From Pseudomonas massiliensis (GTDB taxonomy: Bacteria > Pseudomonadota > Gammaproteobacteria > Pseudomonadales > Pseudomonadaceae), in contig NZ_CCYK01000006.1 in the NCBI RefSeq assembly GCF_000826105.1, positions 682,001 to 746,000 of the forward strand: a stretch of DNA of 64,000 nucleotides. The letters are read 5' to 3'. The notes beneath the pieces are model-generated. The model saw nothing but the letters and a program-made list of their open reading frames with translations. It did not search any database and was not told the origin of the DNA. The position numbers were made by a program, and so were the translations under genes. The number at the start of each line of letters is the position of its first letter. The first letter of the stretch is position 1. Below, one piece after another: positions 48,373 to 58,154 of this stretch.

Positions 48373-49127
48373 CAGGCGCGGGCTCCAGCCTCGATCTGCT
48401 CGCTGGTCTTGCCGAAGCGACGCTGTCGGGAGGCGAAATTGGCCAGCGCGCTGCGCATGGCCTCGTGTTTGAAGTCCGGCCAGTAGAGGTCGGAGAAGTA
48501 CAGCTCAGCATAGGCCAGCTGCCACAGCAGGAAATTGCTGATGCGATGCTCCCCCCCAGTGCGAATGCACAGGTCTGGCAACGGCAGATCACCGGTTGCC
48601 AGGCATCCCTGGAGTAGCTCGGGGGTAATTTCATCCGGACGCAGGGTCCCGGCCTGGACCTGGCGCGCCAACTGCTGGGCCGCCTGGGCTATATCCCATT
48701 GCCCCCCGTAGTTGGCGGCGATCTGCAGCACGAACCGACCGTTGCCCGCGGTGAGCGCCTCGGCCTCTGCCATGGCCGCTTGCAGCTCGGGATGGAAGCG
48801 GCCGCGGTCGCCGATGATGCGAAGGCTGATGTTGTTTTCATTCAGGCGGCGCGCTTCACGCCGCAACATGGTGAAAAACAGCTCCATCAACGCGCCCACT
48901 TCATCGGCGGGCCGCTGCCAGTTCTCGCTGGAGAAAGCGAAGAGGGTGAGCACTTCCACCCGAGCCTCGGCACAGACCTCGATCACGGCGCGCACCGCGT
49001 CCACGCCGGCCTTGTGGCCCGCCACCCCTGGCAGCAGGCGCTTCTTGGCCCAGCGGTTGTTACCGTCCATGATGATCGCCACATGCCGCGGAACGGATGC
49101 TGGCGCTACCCACTTCGTCTTTTCCAT
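48372..49127 (-). CDS. uppS: Undecaprenyl diphosphate synthase
   Basis: Adds eight cis-isoprene units to farnesyl diphosphate, giving the lipid carrier of peptidoglycan and O-antigen synthesis. The 251-residue protein has the catalytic D21 in AIIMDGNNRWAKKR, LFAFSSENWQRP, and the C-terminal RTGGEHRISNFLLWQLAYAE block. It consumes products of the MEP genes dxr, ispD and ispF that lie in this window. Confidence 0.97.
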   Translation of the reverse strand: MEKTKWVAPASVPRHVAIIMDGNNRWAKKRLLPGVAGHKAGVDAVRAVIEVCAEARVEVLTLFAFSSENWQRPADEVGALMELFFTMLRREARRLNENNISLRIIGDRGRFHPELQAAMAEAEALTAGNGRFVLQIAANYGGQWDIAQAAQQLARQVQAGTLRPDEITPELLQGCLATGDLPLPDLCIRTGGEHRISNFLLWQLAYAELYFSDLYWPDFKHEAMRSALANFASRQRRFGKTSEQIEAGARA

Positions 49128-49146
49128 GGAAACGCGCAGTTCCTTC

Positions 49147-49704
49147 TTATACTGCCATCAGGTCGGCTTCTTTGGCCTTCACTGCAGTATCGATCTCGGC
49201 CACGAACTTGTCGGTCAGCTTCTGGATTTCATCAGCGGCGCGACGCTCTTCGTCTTCGCTGATTTCCTTTTCCTTGACCAGGTCCTTCAGCTGGCCGAGG
49301 GCATCGCGACGGATGTTGCGCACGGCAACCCGGGCGTCTTCGGCAGCTTCGCGAGCCTGCTTGGTGAAGCCCTTGCGGGTTTCCTCGGTCAACGGCGGCA
49401 TGTTTACCAGGAGCAGTTCGCCAAGGTTGGTCGGATTCAGGTTCAGGCCGGCGTTCTGGATGGCTTTGTCCACCGCGCCAAGCATGTTGCGCTCGAAGGC
49501 GACCACCTGCAGGGTACGGGCGTCCTTGACGGTGACGCTGGCGACCTGGTTGATCGGGGTGTCAGCCCCATAGTACGGAACCATCACGCCAGTGAGGATG
49601 CTGGGGTGGGCCTTGCCCGTGCGAATGCGGCCGAAAGCGTGATCCAGCGATTCGATGGATTTCTGCATGCGCGTCTGCGCGTCTTTCTTGATTTCGTTGA
49701 TCAT
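49147..49704 (-). CDS. frr: Ribosome recycling factor
   Basis: Splits the post-termination ribosome together with EF-G. The 185-residue product has the standard start [20 protein letters not shown], the [10 protein letters not shown] loop, and the [21 protein letters not shown] helix of the three-helix bundle. The ATG overlaps the pyrH stop by 4 nt. Confidence 0.98.
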   Translation of the reverse strand: MINEIKKDAQTRMQKSIESLDHAFGRIRTGKAHPSILTGVMVPYYGADTPINQVASVTVKDARTLQVVAFERNMLGAVDKAIQNAGLNLNPTNLGELLLVNMPPLTEETRKGFTKQAREAAEDARVAVRNIRRDALGQLKDLVKEKEISEDEERRAADEIQKLTDKFVAEIDTAVKAKEADLMAV

Positions 49705-50444
49705 TGTTCGCCTTCCTCGATCAGGGTGCCTTCGCCACCGCCCACAACGATGTTGAGCAGGGCCCCAGGCTTGTTCATATTGAAGACTCGCAGCGGCATG
49801 TTGTGGTCACGGCACAGGCAGATGGCCGTGAGGTCCATGACGCCGAGCTTGCGGTCGAGTACTTCGTCGTAGGTCAAGCGGTCGAACTTCTCCGCGTGAG
49901 GGTCCTTGAACGGATCGGCAGTGTACACCCCGTCGACCTTGGTTGCCTTGAGCACAACGTCAGCGCCTATTTCGATGCCGCGCAGGCAGGCAGCCGAATC
50001 GGTGGTGAAGAACGGGTTGCCGGTGCCCGCGGAGAAGATGACCACGTCGCCGCTATTCAGATGACGAATGGCCTTGCGGCGATCGTAGTGATCGGTCACG
50101 CCTACCATGGAGATCGCGGACATGACGATGGCGGAGATATTGGACCGTTCCAGGGCGTCGCGCATGGCCAGGCCGTTCATCACGGTGGCCAGCATACCCA
50201 TGTGGTCGCCGGTGACGCGGTCCATGCCGGCCGCGCTCAGGGCCGCCCCACGGAACAGGTTGCCTCCTCCGATCACCAGCCCTACCTGCACGCCGATGCC
50301 GACCAGCTGGCCGACTTCGAGAGCCATGCGGTCCAGTACCTTCGGATCGATGCCGAACTCTTCCGAGCCCATCAGGGCTTCGCCGCTTAACTTGAGCAGA
50401 ATGCGTTTATAGCGAGGTTGACGACCACTCACCTGCTGGGCCAT
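49701..50444 (-). CDS. pyrH: UMP kinase
   Basis: Phosphorylates UMP to UDP in pyrimidine nucleotide synthesis. The 247-residue amino-acid-kinase fold shows [47 protein letters not shown] and [13 protein letters not shown]. The start is [14 protein letters not shown] at 50444; the 35 codons before it are GC-rich leader. A tsf terminator lies about 110 bp upstream, so pyrH may also have its own promoter in the 167-bp gap. Confidence 0.97.
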   Translation of the reverse strand: MAQQVSGRQPRYKRILLKLSGEALMGSEEFGIDPKVLDRMALEVGQLVGIGVQVGLVIGGGNLFRGAALSAAGMDRVTGDHMGMLATVMNGLAMRDALERSNISAIVMSAISMVGVTDHYDRRKAIRHLNSGDVVIFSAGTGNPFFTTDSAACLRGIEIGADVVLKATKVDGVYTADPFKDPHAEKFDRLTYDEVLDRKLGVMDLTAICLCRDHNMPLRVFNMNKPGALLNIVVGGGEGTLIEEGEQ

Positions 50445-50557
50445 TGCGTATCTCTCCTGCGGCGTTCTCGAATATTCCAGGCCTTGGCCTGCTTGCAACA
50501 TGGCGCTTTCGGCGCCTGCCGCCCCGTGCCGTGCTCGGGCGGGCTTCACTTTGACAA

Positions 50558-50587
50558 AGAGGCTGCGCGCGTGAGCGGGCAGCCTCT
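50558..50587 (-). terminator. Terminator downstream of tsf
   Basis: A 9-bp perfect stem AGAGGCTGC/GCAGCCTCT with a GC-rich loop is followed on the minus strand by TTTGTC. It begins about 25 bp after the tsf stop and probably reduces read-through into pyrH. Confidence 0.75.
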
Positions 50588-50611
50588 CTGGGGTGACAGA
50601 TGGAACCTGTC

Positions 50612-51478
50612 TTATTGCTTGCTTGCGGCAGCCACTTGAGCGGCAACTTCTTCTGCGAAGTTGTCGACCGGCTTCTCGATGCCCTCGCCTACCTTGAAGT
50701 AGGTGAAGGATACGATCTCGGCGCCGCCCTGCTTGGCCAGGGTGCCTACGGTGACTTCAGGGTTCTTGACGAACGCCTGCTCGACCAGGCTCGCTTCGGC
50801 CAGGAACTTCTTGATACGGCCAGCCACCATGTTTTCCACGATGTTCTCTGGCTTGCCCTTGATCTTTTCCTCGTTCAGCTGCATGAATACAGCCTTCTCG
50901 CGATCGATGGCTTCCTGGGAAACCTGGGAAGGGTGCAGGAACTCGGGATTGCTGGCCGCCACGTGCATGGCGATGTCCTTGGCCAGTTCGACGTTGCCGC
51001 CCTTGAGCACAACTGCCACGCCGATCTTGTTGCCGTGCAGGTAGCTACCGACCACATCGCCCTCGACACGAACCAGGCGACGAATGTTGACGTTCTCGCC
51101 AGTCTTGCCAACCAGCACCAGGCGGTCGGATTCCATGGCTTCGATCAGCGGCTCGACGGTGGTCAGCTTGTCGCTGAAGGCCTTGTCGGCGGCAGCGGCC
51201 ACGAACGCCTTGAAGTCGTCCTGCAGGGCCAGGAAGTCGGTCTGGGAGTTGACTTCCAGCAGCACGGCGGCTTTGCCGTCGTCCTTGATTGCGATGGCGC
51301 CTTCAGCGGCCACGTTGCCCGCTTTCTTGGCAGCCTTGATGGCGCCGGAGGCACGCATGTCGTCAATGGCTTTCTCGATGTCGCCGCCGGCCTTGGTGAG
51401 GGCCTTCTTGCAATCCATCATGCCTTCGCCGGTGCGCTCGCGCAGTTCTTTGACCAGCGCCGCAGTAATTTCTGCCAT
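50612..51478 (-). CDS. tsf: Elongation factor Ts
   Basis: Nucleotide-exchange factor for EF-Tu. The 288-residue protein has the N-terminal UBA-like domain ([21 protein letters not shown]), the TDF motif region [17 protein letters not shown], and two core domains. It follows rpsB by 154 bp with a hairpin terminator between, the conserved rpsB-tsf arrangement in which tsf expression depends on partial read-through. Confidence 0.98.
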   Translation of the reverse strand: MAEITAALVKELRERTGEGMMDCKKALTKAGGDIEKAIDDMRASGAIKAAKKAGNVAAEGAIAIKDDGKAAVLLEVNSQTDFLALQDDFKAFVAAAADKAFSDKLTTVEPLIEAMESDRLVLVGKTGENVNIRRLVRVEGDVVGSYLHGNKIGVAVVLKGGNVELAKDIAMHVAASNPEFLHPSQVSQEAIDREKAVFMQLNEEKIKGKPENIVENMVAGRIKKFLAEASLVEQAFVKNPEVTVGTLAKQGGAEIVSFTYFKVGEGIEKPVDNFAEEVAAQVAAASKQ

Positions 51479-51576
51479 TTCAAAATCCTCTTGAACAGGT
51501 TTTCGGCCATACCGCCCGCGTGGAAACGGGCATTGAAATTCTGACCCGCCAGGCTGTTACGGCCTCGACGGGTGGC

Positions 51577-51600
51577 AAAAAGGGGGCCTAGCCCCCTTTT
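51577..51600 (-). terminator. Attenuator/terminator between rpsB and tsf
   Basis: A 10-bp perfect stem AAAAGGGGGC/GCCCCCTTTT with a three-base loop; on the minus strand the descending arm runs into TTTTTG. It lies 33 bp after the rpsB stop. Such an intercistronic terminator would set the ratio of S2 to EF-Ts. Confidence 0.85.
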
Positions 51601-51632
51601 CGCTTACCGAGCCATTTTCAGGCGCGGTCGAC

Positions 51633-52373
51633 TCAGCCTTCTACGGCCTCGCTGGTCGCGTCCTGGGCGAATTCGCCAGTGCCGGCAGCGACATTGTTGC
51701 GGCCACGGATAACGGCGTCAGCCATCGAACCCATGTACAGCTGGATGGCGCGGATGGCATCGTCGTTGCCAGGGATCACGTAGTCAACGCCTTCAGGGCT
51801 GCTATTGGTATCGACAACGCCGATGACCGGAATGCCCAGTTTGTTTGCTTCGGTGATCGCGATGCGCTCGTGCTCGACGTCGATGACGAAGAGCGCGTCA
51901 GGCAGGCCGCCCATGTCCTTGATGCCACCCAGGCTGCGATCCAGCTTTTCCAGGTCGCGGGTACGCATCAGGGCTTCTTTCTTGGTCAGCTTGGCGAAGG
52001 TGCCGTCTTCGGCCTGGGTTTCCAGGTCGCGCAGGCGCTTGATCGACTGACGGATGGTCTTGTAGTTGGTCAGCATGCCGCCCAACCAGCGGTGGTCGAC
52101 GTAGGGCGAACCGCAACGTGCGGCTTCCTCGGCGACGATCTTGCCAGCGGAACGCTTGGTGCCGACGAACAGGATCTTGTTCTTGCCCTGGGCCAGTTTC
52201 TCAACGAAGCTCAGCGCGTCGTTGAACATCGGCAGGGTTTTTTCCAGGTTGATGATGTGAATCTTGTTGCGCGCGCCGAAAATGAACTTGCCCATTTTCG
52301 GGTTCCAGTAACGGGTCTGGTGGCCGAAGTGCACACCGGCCTTCAGCATATCGCGCATGTTGACTTGGGACAT
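51633..52373 (-). CDS. rpsB: 30S ribosomal protein S2
   Basis: Ribosomal protein S2 of 246 residues. It starts [26 protein letters not shown] and shows [20 protein letters not shown] and the [28 protein letters not shown] block. The long leader (about 135 nt from the predicted promoter) is expected to carry the autoregulatory S2 site known in gammaproteobacteria. It heads the long minus-strand run and is divergent from map. Confidence 0.98.
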   Translation of the reverse strand: MSQVNMRDMLKAGVHFGHQTRYWNPKMGKFIFGARNKIHIINLEKTLPMFNDALSFVEKLAQGKNKILFVGTKRSAGKIVAEEAARCGSPYVDHRWLGGMLTNYKTIRQSIKRLRDLETQAEDGTFAKLTKKEALMRTRDLEKLDRSLGGIKDMGGLPDALFVIDVEHERIAITEANKLGIPVIGVVDTNSSPEGVDYVIPGNDDAIRAIQLYMGSMADAVIRGRNNVAAGTGEFAQDATSEAVEG

Positions 52374-52678
52374 GATAGTTCCTTGATAAGTCGGGTTAGG
52401 CCTCCACGCATCCCAATGATCCAACCCAAGGCCGCAAGGCCCGGGCACCCAGGTCATCGTGTCGATACGTGTGTGGGTTAGAGCTCTACAGGGCTACCCC
52501 CCGCAAAGCGGCGCACTTTATATCACGAAAGGCCTGTAAAGAGAACCGCCAATGGCGCCTTCTCCACGCCAGGGATACGATCGGGCGACCTGCGCGGCCG
52601 ACGGCAGGGCGCGCGCCTATGATAGAATCGCTGCCTTGCAATTTTTTCACCCGCACCGCTGGTGCCGAGAGAGCCCGT
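52374..52678. other. rpsB-map divergent intergenic region
   Basis: About 305 bp without a gene. It holds the rpsB leader (52374 to about 52511), the rpsB promoter at 52517-52545, and on the plus strand an AT-rich stretch with TATGATAGAAT at 52618-52628, a likely -10 for map. I see no other element. Confidence 0.55.
52517..52545 (-). promoter_or_regulatory. Candidate rpsB promoter
   Basis: On the minus strand TATAAA (52517-52522) is preceded 17 bp upstream by TTCTCT, a weak -35, and followed by the GC-rich discriminator GTGCGCCGC. A GC-rich discriminator is typical of promoters under stringent (ppGpp) control. Confidence 0.5.
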
Positions 52679-53464
52679 ATGACCGTTATCATCAAAACCC
52701 CCGAGGACATCGAAAAGATGCGCGTCGCTGGCCGCCTGGCCGCCGAGGTGCTGGAAATGATCGAGCCTCACGTCAAGCCAGGGGTCACCACCGAGGAGCT
52801 GGACCGCATCTGCCACGACTATATCGTCAACGAGCAGCACGCCATCCCCGCCCCGCTCAACTACAAGGGCTTCCCCAAGTCCATCTGCACGTCCATCAAC
52901 CATGTGGTGTGCCATGGCATCCCCAATGACAAGCCGCTGAAGGATGGCGACGTCCTGAACATCGACATCACCGTGATCAAGGATGGCTACCACGGGGACA
53001 CCAGCCGCATGTTCCATGTGGGCAACGTGCCGGAATGGGCGCAACGTCTTTCCCGGGTCACCCAGGAATGCATGTACAAGGGCATCGAAGTGGTACGTCC
53101 TGGCGCGCGCCTGGGAGATATCGGCGAGGTCATCCAGAAGCACGCCGAGAAGAACGGCTATTCGGTAGTCCGTGAATACTGCGGCCACGGCATTGGCAAA
53201 GGCTTCCACGAAGAACCGCAGGTGCTGCATTACGGCCGGGGCGGTACTGGCGAGGTGCTCAAGGAAGGAATGATCTTCACCATCGAGCCGATGATCAACC
53301 AGGGCAAGGCCGACACCCGTCTGTTGGGCGATGGCTGGACGGCCATCACCAAGGACCGCAAGCTTTCGGCCCAGTGGGAGCATACCGTGCTGGTGACAGC
53401 TGATGGCTATGAGATCCTCACGCTGCGCCGTGACGACACCCTGGCACGTACTTCGGCGCGATGA
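52679..53464 (+). CDS. map: Methionine aminopeptidase type I
   Basis: Removes the N-terminal methionine from new proteins. The 261-residue pita-bread metalloprotease shows the substrate-site H79 (NHVVCHGIP), metal ligands D96 and D107 in DVLNIDITVIKDGYHGDTSR, the histidine in YCGHGIGKGFHEEP and the glutamates in MIFTIEPMI and QWEHTVLVT. The start at 52679, MTVIIKTPEDIEKMR, is the family one; the frame is open 70 codons upstream in non-coding sequence. Confidence 0.97.
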   Translation: MTVIIKTPEDIEKMRVAGRLAAEVLEMIEPHVKPGVTTEELDRICHDYIVNEQHAIPAPLNYKGFPKSICTSINHVVCHGIPNDKPLKDGDVLNIDITVIKDGYHGDTSRMFHVGNVPEWAQRLSRVTQECMYKGIEVVRPGARLGDIGEVIQKHAEKNGYSVVREYCGHGIGKGFHEEPQVLHYGRGGTGEVLKEGMIFTIEPMINQGKADTRLLGDGWTAITKDRKLSAQWEHTVLVTADGYEILTLRRDDTLARTSAR

Positions 53465-53503
53465 ATCGCGCCTGACAAGGGTTCTATAGAAGGAAGGCGA
53501 GCG

Positions 53504-56206
53504 ATGCCGCAGGTAGATCCGGAATTGTTCGATCGCGGCCAGTTCCAGGCGGAACTGGCGCTCAAGGCCAGCCCCGTGACGGCTTTCAAGAAGGCCATCC
53601 GGCAAGCTCGCGAGGTATTGGACGCGCGCTTCGCCAGCGGCCGGGACGTACGCCGCCTGGTGGAGGATCGCGCCTGGTTCGTGGATAACATCCTGCAACA
53701 GGCCTGGGCCCAGTTCGAGTGGAGCGATGAAGCCGATATCGCCCTGGTTGCGGTAGGCGGCTACGGCCGCGGCGAGCTGCATCCCTACTCCGACATCGAC
53801 CTGCTGATCCTGCTGGAACACGCCGATCACGAAGTCTTCCGCGATTCCATCGAACGCTTCCTTACCCTGCTCTGGGACATTGGCCTGGAAGTGGGGCAAA
53901 GCGTGCGCTCGGTGGACGAATGCGCCCAGGAGGCCCAGGCGGACCTGACGGTGATCACCAACCTGATGGAATGCCGCACCATCGCCGGGCCCGAGCGGCT
54001 GCGCAAGCGGATGCTGGAAGTGACCGCGCCCGAACGCATGTGGCCAAGCAAGGCCTTTTTCCTGGCCAAGCGCGAAGAACAGCGGGCCCGGCACCACAAG
54101 TACAACGACACCGAATACAACCTGGAGCCCAACGTAAAAGGCTCCCCAGGTGGGCTACGCGATATCCAGACCATCCTCTGGGTAGCCCGGCGCCAATACG
54201 GCACGCTCAACCTGCAGGCGCTGGCCGGCCAGGGCTTTCTCCTGGAAAACGAAAGCGACCTGCTTGCAGCCTCTCAGGAATTCCTGTGGAAGGTTCGCTA
54301 CGCCCTGCACATGCTGGCCGGGCGCTCCGAGGACCGCTTGCTGTTCGACTACCAGCGGCGCATCGCCGAGCTGCTGGGCTACCAGGACAGCAACGCCAGG
54401 CTGGCCATCGAAGCGCTGATGCAAAAGTACTACCGGGTGGTCATGCGCATCGCCGAGCTGAGCGACCTGATCATGCAGCACTTCGAGGAAGAGATCCTGG
54501 CGGACGAAACCGGCGCCAGCCTGCAACCGATCACTGCGCGTTTCCAGCAGCATGACGGCTACATCGAGGCCACCGCCGAAAACATCTTCAGGCGGTTCCC
54601 GTTCGCCATCCTGGAAATCTTTGTGCTGATGGCCCAGAACCCCGCCATCAAGGGCGTCAGGGCCAACACCATACGATTGCTGCGCGAACACCGTCACCTG
54701 ATCGACGATCAGTTCCGCCACGATATCCGCAACACCAGCCTGTTCATCGAGCTGTTCAAATGCGAGATCGGCATCCATCGCAACCTGCGGCGGATGAACC
54801 GCTACGGCATCCTGGGCCGTTACCTGCCCGAGTTCGGCCATATCGTGGGCCAGATGCAGCACGACCTGTTTCATATCTATACCGTGGACGCGCACACGCT
54901 CAACCTCATCAAGCATCTGCGCAAGCTGCAATACACGCCGGTCTCGGAGATGTTCCCGCTGGCGAGCAAGGTCATGTGTCGGCTGCCCAAGCCCGAGCTG
55001 ATCTACATCGCCGGGCTGTACCATGACATCGGCAAGGGCCGCAACGGTGACCACTCCGAGCTGGGCGCGGTAGATGCCCGGGCCTTCTGCGAACGGCACC
55101 AGTTGCCGCCCTGGGACAGCCGGCTGATCGTCTGGCTGGTGCAGCACCACCTGGTGATGTCCACCACGGCCCAGCGCAAGGACCTTTCAGACCCCCAGGT
55201 GATCCACGATTTCGCCCAGCTGGTTGGGGACGAAGTGCACCTGGACTACCTTTATGTGCTCACCGTGGCCGACATCAACGCCACCAACCCCAGCTTGTGG
55301 AATTCCTGGCGCGCCAGCCTGCTGCGCCAGCTGTACACCGAGACCAAGCGCGCCTTGCGCCGCGGCCTGGAAAACCCGCTGGACCGAGAAGAGCAGATTC
55401 GCCAGACCCAGGCCGCGGCGCTCGACATCCTGGTGCGCGGTGGCACCGACCCGGATGATGTCGAGCAGCTGTGGAGCCAGCTGGGCGATGACTATTTCCT
55501 GCGCCACACGGCCGCTGACGTGGCCTGGCACAGCGATGCGATCCTCCAGCAGCCCGCCGACGGCGGCCCCCTGGTGCTGATCCGGGAAACCACCCAGCGG
55601 GACTTCGAAGGCGCTACCCAGATCTTCATCTATGCGCCGGACCAACACGATTTCTTCGCGGTGACCGTAGCGGCCATGGACCAGTTGAACCTGAACATCC
55701 ATGACGCGCGCATCATTACCTCCAGCAGCCAGTTCACCCTGGACACCTATATCGTGCTGGACAACGACGGTGGCTCCATTGGCAACGATCCGGAGCGAAT
55801 CCGACGAATCCGCGACGGCCTGAACGAGGCGCTGCGCAATCCTGACGACTATCCCACCATCATCCAGCGTCGAGTGCCACGACAGCTCAAGCATTTCGCC
55901 TTCGCACCTCAGGTGATCATCCACACCGACGCCCAGCGGCCGGTGACCATCCTCGAACTGAGGGCGCCCGACCGGCCGGGGCTGCTGGCCCGCCTGGGCA
56001 AGATCTTCCTGGAATATGATCTGTCGTTGCAGAACGCCAAGATCGCCACATTGGGCGAGCGGGTCGAAGATGTATTCTTCCTCACCGACGCCCACAACCA
56101 GCCCCTGTCGGACCCGCAGCTATGCGCGCGCCTGCAAGACGCCATTGTCGAGCAGTTGAGCGTGGAGCAGGCTCCCGGCATCGAATTGACCCGCCTGAGC
56201 ATCTAG
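53504..56206 (+). CDS. glnD: Bifunctional uridylyltransferase/uridylyl-removing enzyme GlnD
   Basis: Nitrogen sensor that uridylylates PII proteins at low glutamine and removes UMP at high glutamine. The 900-residue protein has the nucleotidyltransferase motif [18 protein letters not shown] near residue 85, a central HD hydrolase domain with [18 protein letters not shown] near residue 505, and two C-terminal ACT domains ([15 protein letters not shown] and [17 protein letters not shown]) that bind glutamine. It lies between map and dapC on the plus strand. Confidence 0.97.
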   Translation: MPQVDPELFDRGQFQAELALKASPVTAFKKAIRQAREVLDARFASGRDVRRLVEDRAWFVDNILQQAWAQFEWSDEADIALVAVGGYGRGELHPYSDIDLLILLEHADHEVFRDSIERFLTLLWDIGLEVGQSVRSVDECAQEAQADLTVITNLMECRTIAGPERLRKRMLEVTAPERMWPSKAFFLAKREEQRARHHKYNDTEYNLEPNVKGSPGGLRDIQTILWVARRQYGTLNLQALAGQGFLLENESDLLAASQEFLWKVRYALHMLAGRSEDRLLFDYQRRIAELLGYQDSNARLAIEALMQKYYRVVMRIAELSDLIMQHFEEEILADETGASLQPITARFQQHDGYIEATAENIFRRFPFAILEIFVLMAQNPAIKGVRANTIRLLREHRHLIDDQFRHDIRNTSLFIELFKCEIGIHRNLRRMNRYGILGRYLPEFGHIVGQMQHDLFHIYTVDAHTLNLIKHLRKLQYTPVSEMFPLASKVMCRLPKPELIYIAGLYHDIGKGRNGDHSELGAVDARAFCERHQLPPWDSRLIVWLVQHHLVMSTTAQRKDLSDPQVIHDFAQLVGDEVHLDYLYVLTVADINATNPSLWNSWRASLLRQLYTETKRALRRGLENPLDREEQIRQTQAAALDILVRGGTDPDDVEQLWSQLGDDYFLRHTAADVAWHSDAILQQPADGGPLVLIRETTQRDFEGATQIFIYAPDQHDFFAVTVAAMDQLNLNIHDARIITSSSQFTLDTYIVLDNDGGSIGNDPERIRRIRDGLNEALRNPDDYPTIIQRRVPRQLKHFAFAPQVIIHTDAQRPVTILELRAPDRPGLLARLGKIFLEYDLSLQNAKIATLGERVEDVFFLTDAHNQPLSDPQLCARLQDAIVEQLSVEQAPGIELTRLSI

Positions 56207-56219
56207 ACCCGAGCCACTG

Positions 56220-57419
56220 ATGAACCACGCCCTGAGCCATTTGCAGCCCTACCCCTTCGAGAAGCTCCGCGCCCTGCTGGCCGGCGCCCAGCCACCAGTG
56301 GGCAAGGCACCCATCGCGCTATCGATCGGCGAGCCCAAGCACGCCTCGCCGGCCTTCGTTACCCAGGCGCTGGCGGACAATCTGGACCAGCTCTCCGTCT
56401 ATCCCACCACCGCCGGCTTGCCGGCCTTGCGCGAAGCCATCGCACAATGGTGCGGGCAGCGCTTCGGCGTGACCGAGGGCTGGCTGGACGCGGCGCGTCA
56501 CGTGTTGCCGGTCAATGGCACCCGAGAAGCCTTGTTCGCCTTCGTGCAGGCGGTGGCCGAGCGCGACCGGGACGGCTTGATCATCAGTCCCAACCCCTTC
56601 TATCAGATCTACGAGGGGGCGGCGATCCTGGCAGGGGTCCAGCCCTATTACCTGCCTTGCCTGCAGACTCATGGCTTCAACCCGGACTTCGCCGCCGTGC
56701 CGGCCGAAGTCTGGTCGCGCTGCCAGGTGCTGTTCCTGTGCTCCCCAGGCAACCCGACCGGCGCGCTGATTCCGTTGGATACCCTGAAGGCGTTGATTGC
56801 CCTGGCCGACGAGCACGACTTCATCATCGCCGCCGACGAATGCTATAGCGAGCTGTACTTCGACGAAGACGCGCCGCCGCCTGGCCTGCTCAGCGCCTGC
56901 GCGGCCCTGGGGCGCACGGACTTCAAGCGTTGCGTGGTGTTCCACAGCCTGTCCAAGCGGTCCAACCTGCCCGGCCTGCGTTCCGGATTCGTAGCCGGCG
57001 ACGCTGATATTCTCAAGGCCTTCCTGCTGTATCGCACCTACCACGGATGCGCGATGCCGATTCCAACTCAACTGGCCAGTATCGCGGCCTGGCAGGATGA
57101 AACCCATGTACGCGCCAACCGTGATCTCTATCGCGAGAAGTTCGCCGCGGTACTGGACATTCTTGGGCCGGTATTGGACGTTCAGCGTCCCGATGGCGGC
57201 TTCTACCTGTGGGCAGGCGTGCCCATGAGCGACGAAACCTTCTGCCGCGAGCTGTTCAGCGAGCAGCATGTAACGGTAGTGCCGGGTTCCTACCTGTCCC
57301 GAGAGGTGAACGGCGTGAACCCCGGCGCCAACCGGATACGCCTGGCACTGGTCGCGCCACTGGCCGAGTGCATCGAGGCGGCCCAGCGCATCCGCGCCTT
57401 TATCGAAGCTCGCCCGTAA
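56220..57419 (+). CDS. dapC: Succinyldiaminopimelate transaminase DapC
   Basis: PLP aminotransferase of the lysine and diaminopimelate pathway, acting one step after DapD. The 399-residue fold-type I enzyme has the PLP lysine K246 in FHSLSKRSNLPGLRSGFVAGD, the LFLCSPGNPTGALIP block and the arginine segment NPGANRIRLALVAPL. It starts 13 bp after glnD. In many bacteria this step is done by ArgD; pseudomonads carry this dedicated enzyme. Confidence 0.94.
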   Translation: MNHALSHLQPYPFEKLRALLAGAQPPVGKAPIALSIGEPKHASPAFVTQALADNLDQLSVYPTTAGLPALREAIAQWCGQRFGVTEGWLDAARHVLPVNGTREALFAFVQAVAERDRDGLIISPNPFYQIYEGAAILAGVQPYYLPCLQTHGFNPDFAAVPAEVWSRCQVLFLCSPGNPTGALIPLDTLKALIALADEHDFIIAADECYSELYFDEDAPPPGLLSACAALGRTDFKRCVVFHSLSKRSNLPGLRSGFVAGDADILKAFLLYRTYHGCAMPIPTQLASIAAWQDETHVRANRDLYREKFAAVLDILGPVLDVQRPDGGFYLWAGVPMSDETFCRELFSEQHVTVVPGSYLSREVNGVNPGANRIRLALVAPLAECIEAAQRIRAFIEARP

Positions 57420-57466
57420 CCCGAATGCTCGAACTGGACCTCATTCGCTGGACAGCGAAGTGATCA

Positions 57467-57497
57467 CGGTGGGAGCTAGCGCCAGCTAGCGAAAGGC
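57467..57497 (+). repeat. REP-like element between dapC and ankB
   Basis: GTGGGAGC at 57469-57476 is followed by the perfect hairpin GCTAGC-GCCA-GCTAGC (57475-57490) and GAAAGG. The shape and the GTGGGAGC head match Pseudomonas REP elements and the element at 32995. It lies in the 141-bp gap between convergent genes, a usual REP location. Confidence 0.65.
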
Positions 57498-57560
57498 TTT
57501 TCTGATCGAGCGCTTTTCGGCAGCCTGGCTGTCTTCCGCCCGGCGTGGCCCCGCCAACGA

Positions 57561-58103
57561 TCAACGCTGGGGCGCGGCCTTGAACTCGCCCTTGGCCAGG
57601 GATTGCACGTCGTTACCTAAGGCATCCTGAGCCTGCAGGTCGGCGCCTTTGTCGGCCAGCGCGTGCAGAATGTCTTCGCGCTGGAACAGGGCCGCATACA
57701 TGGCGGCGGTCTGGCCACTGTGATTACGCAAGTCAGGAGAACAGTCGGCATTGACCAAACGCCGCGCAATGGCCAGCTCCCCCTTGAAGATGGCGCCCAT
57801 AAGGGCCGTGTTGCCACGAGCATCCTGCGCGCAGGGATCAGCGCCCGCGGCCAGCAACTGCTCCACTGCCGGCTGATGGCCGTGATAAGCCGCCAGGATC
57901 AACCCGCTATAGCCTTTGTCATCCTGAACGTTGAGGTCGTACCCTGCCTCGATGAATGCGCCGAGCATGTCCGTATTGCCCTGGCGGGCAGCCTCGAAAA
58001 ACAATGCCCGCAACTGTGCGCGGGTATCTTCCGGTCCGGGTGAAGCCGCCATGGCCGGACCAAGACACAGAGCGACACAGAGCGCCGCGATATACCTTCT
58101 CAT
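57561..58103 (-). CDS. ankB: Periplasmic ankyrin-repeat protein AnkB
   Basis: A 180-residue exported ankyrin protein. A signal peptide (MRRYIAALCVALCLGPAMA) is followed by about four ankyrin repeats: LRALFFEAARQGNTDMLGAFIEAG, KGYSGLILAAYHGHQPAVEQLLAAG, RGNTALMGAIFKGELAIARRL and SGQTAAMYAALFQREDILHALADKG are their cores in outline. In P. aeruginosa the protein encoded next to katB, AnkB, is needed for full KatB activity. It lies 51 bp downstream of katB on the same strand, with a perfect hairpin between. A second ATG 15 codons upstream is inside that hairpin and would mask the signal peptide. Confidence 0.88.
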   Translation of the reverse strand: MRRYIAALCVALCLGPAMAASPGPEDTRAQLRALFFEAARQGNTDMLGAFIEAGYDLNVQDDKGYSGLILAAYHGHQPAVEQLLAAGADPCAQDARGNTALMGAIFKGELAIARRLVNADCSPDLRNHSGQTAAMYAALFQREDILHALADKGADLQAQDALGNDVQSLAKGEFKAAPQR

Positions 58104-58120
58104 GCCTACCTCGCTTAAAC

Positions 58121-58148
58121 ATGGCCCATGTCCGGAAACATGGGCCAT
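58121..58148 (-). repeat. Perfect inverted repeat between katB and ankB
   Basis: ATGGCCCATGT and its exact inverse complement ACATGGGCCAT flank a six-base loop. The following minus-strand sequence is GTTTAAG, too short of T residues for a clear terminator. It could act as a partial attenuator or as an mRNA 3'-end stabiliser for katB. Confidence 0.7.
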
Positions 58149-58154
58149 CCATTA

